A program made the translations under genes and the position numbers. Of a stretch of 7,680 nt of DNA, positions 6,565 through 7,680 are shown piece after piece; the stretch's first letter is position 1; every line of letters starts with the position of its first letter. The notes beneath the pieces were generated by a model. The model searched no databases. It saw nothing but the letters and a program-made list of their open reading frames with translations, and was not told where the DNA came from. Source of the DNA: Anaerolineae bacterium (GTDB lineage: Bacteria; Chloroflexota; Anaerolineae; UBA4142); assembly GCA_027457205.1 (NCBI GenBank), contig DAIDTM010000350.1, positions 1 to 7,680 on the forward strand. Reading direction: 5' to 3'.

Positions 6565-7271
6565 TTACGCTGGAGATCAAGGAACTTGAATCGGGTTATG
6601 GCGAGGTGCAGATCCTGTGGGGGCTTTCGCTTCAGCTTTAACAGGGAAAACTGACGTCGCTCGTCGGCTCGAACGGCGCGGGAAAGACGACCCTGCTGCG
6701 CACCGTGACGGGTTTGATGCCGCCCTGGAAAGGCAGTATCGTCTTCGATCGCAAAGAGATCACGAAACTTGCCGCGCACGAAAAGGCGCAGATGGGTCTG
6801 GTGCTCGTGCCGGAAGCGCGCCAGCTGTTTACCGATATGACCGTGCTGGAAAATCTCGAGATGGGCGCGACGCCGGCGCGCGCGCTCGGCGAGTACAAGC
6901 AGACGCTCGACTGGGTGTTCGAACTCTTGCCGCGCCTCAAAGAGCGACAAACGCAGTTGGCGGGAACGCTGAGCGGCGGTGAGCAGCAAATGGTGGCGAT
7001 TGCGCGCGGGCTGATGGCGAAGCCGAAAATCCTAATGTTCGATGAACTGTCGCTCGGTCTGTCGCCGCTCCTCGTGATGAGTCTATTCGACGTGATCCTC
7101 AAACTGAAGAGCCAGGGACTGACGATGCTGCTGGTCGAGCAGAACGTACAGATGGCGCTGGCGGTCAGCGATTACGCGTACGTCCTCAATAACGGTCGCA
7201 TTGAGACGCAGGGCGAGGCGAAGCAAGTGCGCCAGATGGAGAGCGTCCGCAAGGCGTATCTGGGCTTGTAG
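6561..7271 (+). pseudogene. livF: Branched-chain amino acid ABC transporter ATP-binding protein LivF, interrupted by in-frame TAA
   Basis: From ATG 6561 (GGAGGG at 6549-6554, ATGA overlap with livG) the frame reads 26 normal LivF residues, including ESGYGEVQILWGLSLQL, then TAA at 6639-6641. It then continues in the same frame to TAG at 7269-7271, for 236 codon positions, a normal LivF length. After the stop come Walker A GSNGAGKT (36-43), Q-loop VPEARQLF (83-90), a perfect LSGGEQQ signature (137-143), Walker B ILMFDE (157-162) and the LivF-typical VEQN (192-195). One base change from AAA, GAA or CAA would create the stop; Lys, Glu or Gln fits this position before the Gly of the Walker A strand. 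A GTG at 6705 could restart, but only after Walker A. CTG at 6651, behind an AGGG, would retain Walker A but lose the nucleotide-stacking Tyr13. Alternatives are sequencing error or readthrough. Confidence 0.85.
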
Positions 7272-7290
7272 TCCAAGTCGAAAGCGACGA

Positions 7291-7323
7291 AAAAACACCG
7301 GCGCGCGCAGCGTCGGTGTTTTT
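7291..7323 (+). terminator. Intrinsic terminator of the liv operon, possibly bidirectional
   Basis: AAAAACACCG plus GCGC pairs with GCGT plus CGGTGTTTTT around a five-base loop (GCGCA), giving a stem of about 14 bp with one G-U pair and ending in five T residues. It begins 20 nt after the livF stop. The A-tract on the left arm means it could also stop transcription coming from the right on the minus strand. Confidence 0.85.
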
Positions 7324-7434
7324 GGTTCAGCGGCGTCTGGCGGTCGAAGCCGCCGCAAAAGCGCAGCCGCCCTGCGGCGACTTGCAATCGCCCCACCCGA
7401 CTTGGCACGCGCCCTGCCGGTTCTCTTGCCGGGC
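7324..7434. other. GC-rich spacer with small hairpins, no gene seen
   Basis: This stretch carries several short dyads, such as GGCGGT-CGAA-GCCGCC (7339-7354) and GCCGC-CCT-GCGGC (7366-7378). No open frame has a ribosome site or domain-like sequence. The hairpins may simply reflect GC-rich composition, and I assign no role. Confidence 0.4.
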
Positions 7435-7463
7435 TTGAATATTTTATCGATTCGTGATAATAT
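7435..7463 (+). promoter_or_regulatory. Promoter-like element upstream of the LysM gene
   Basis: TTGAAT (7435-7440) and TAATAT (7458-7463) are 17 bp apart. GATAAT at 7456-7461 with a 15-bp spacer is an alternative -10. The segment is AT-rich against a GC-rich background. It includes a short dyad, TTATC (7444-7448) with GATAA (7456-7460). Placement just after a terminator and about 30 nt before the next start codon supports a promoter. Confidence 0.5.
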
Positions 7464-7494
7464 AAAGTCACATAAGACACTCAAGGAGAGTTCG

Positions 7495-7680
7495 ATGAAG
7501 ACTATCCTGCGCGTTCTCATAGTTCTGTTGGTTCTGTTCATCACCACGACCTCGCTGATTCCGCCGGTAGCGGCTGCCAGTCCGAGCATGGTCGTGGTCT
7601 CGTGGGGCGATACGCTCTACTCGGTCGCGGCTCGTAATGGGACGACGGTCGATGCGCTGGTGCGCGCGAATAACCTGCCC
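7495..7680 (+). CDS. Secreted LysM-domain protein (N-terminal 62 codons only)
   Basis: ATG 7495 is preceded by AAGGAG (7483-7488) at 6 nt. The first 28 residues form a classic Sec signal peptide: basic MKTILR, a Leu/Val/Ile-rich core (7-16), then PPVAAA, with cleavage likely after the Ala run. The mature part starts a LysM domain: VSWGDTLYSVAARNGTTVDALVRANNLP (35-62) matches the family's V-GDTL--IA---GTTV--L---N pattern. LysM domains bind N-acetylglucosamine polymers, usually peptidoglycan, so the product is probably an envelope-associated exported protein. Anything further C-terminal (more LysM repeats, a hydrolase or another domain) lies outside the window, so the enzymatic role is unknown. 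It has its own promoter and is separated from the liv operon by a terminator. Confidence 0.85.
   Translation, partial: MKTILRVLIVLLVLFITTTSLIPPVAAASPSMVVVSWGDTLYSVAARNGTTVDALVRANNLP

Noticed and set aside
6639..6641. Reassignment of TAA as a sense codon
   Set aside because: The livK-like gene ends with TAA at its expected length (3842-3844), so TAA works as a stop in this genome. The livF stop is better explained by mutation, error or local readthrough.
6617..6982. Plus-strand frame of 121 codons overlapping livF
   Set aside because: It is an out-of-frame shadow; the LivF motifs are all in the frame that starts at 6561.

Overview
This 7.7 kb window is GC-rich and densely coding, from a bacterium that is most likely a member of the Chloroflexota (Anaerolineae-like). 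That placement is an inference. It rests on the long Ala/Pro/Ser/Thr linker after the lipobox of the solute-binding lipoprotein, on a type of intergenic inverted repeat (CACCGCAAAG...CTTTGCGGTG) that I associate with such genomes, on the LysM exoprotein next door, and on overall codon use. No marker gene fixes the phylum.

Left part (minus strand, 1-2123): a short TrmO/TsaA-type tRNA methyltransferase gene is followed, with no gap (TGA directly followed by ATG), by a large multi-pass membrane protein that runs off the left edge. The membrane protein has no recognised catalytic signature but resembles GT-C-type polytopic glycosyltransferases. Between trmO and the next operon is a divergent, AT-richer intergenic region (2124-2497). 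It holds a perfect 9-bp palindrome over the trmO start codon, a 12-bp inverted repeat, a good sigma70-type promoter (TTGATT-17-TATAAT) facing right, and a leader of about 180 nt.

Centre (plus strand, 2498-7271): a complete-looking branched-chain/hydrophobic amino acid (HAAT) ABC transporter operon. It runs livK-type lipoprotein, 15-bp hairpin, livH permease, livM permease, livG ATPase, livF ATPase. livM/livG and livG/livF overlap by ATGA. The binding protein would capture substrate outside the membrane, LivH and LivM would form the channel, and LivG and LivF would power it. In the sequence as given, livF carries an in-frame TAA at codon 27, just before the Walker A motif, while everything downstream is intact in the same frame. 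Either livF is a very recent pseudogene, or there is a sequencing/assembly error, or translation restarts or reads through. A strong intrinsic terminator closes the operon.

Right part (7324-7680): a GC-rich spacer, a promoter-like element, and the first 62 codons of a secreted LysM-domain protein that runs off the right edge.

I see no wholly new system. The points most worth a second look are the livF nonsense codon, the palindrome over the trmO start with a half-copy in the liv leader, and the hairpin separating the binding-protein gene from the permease genes.
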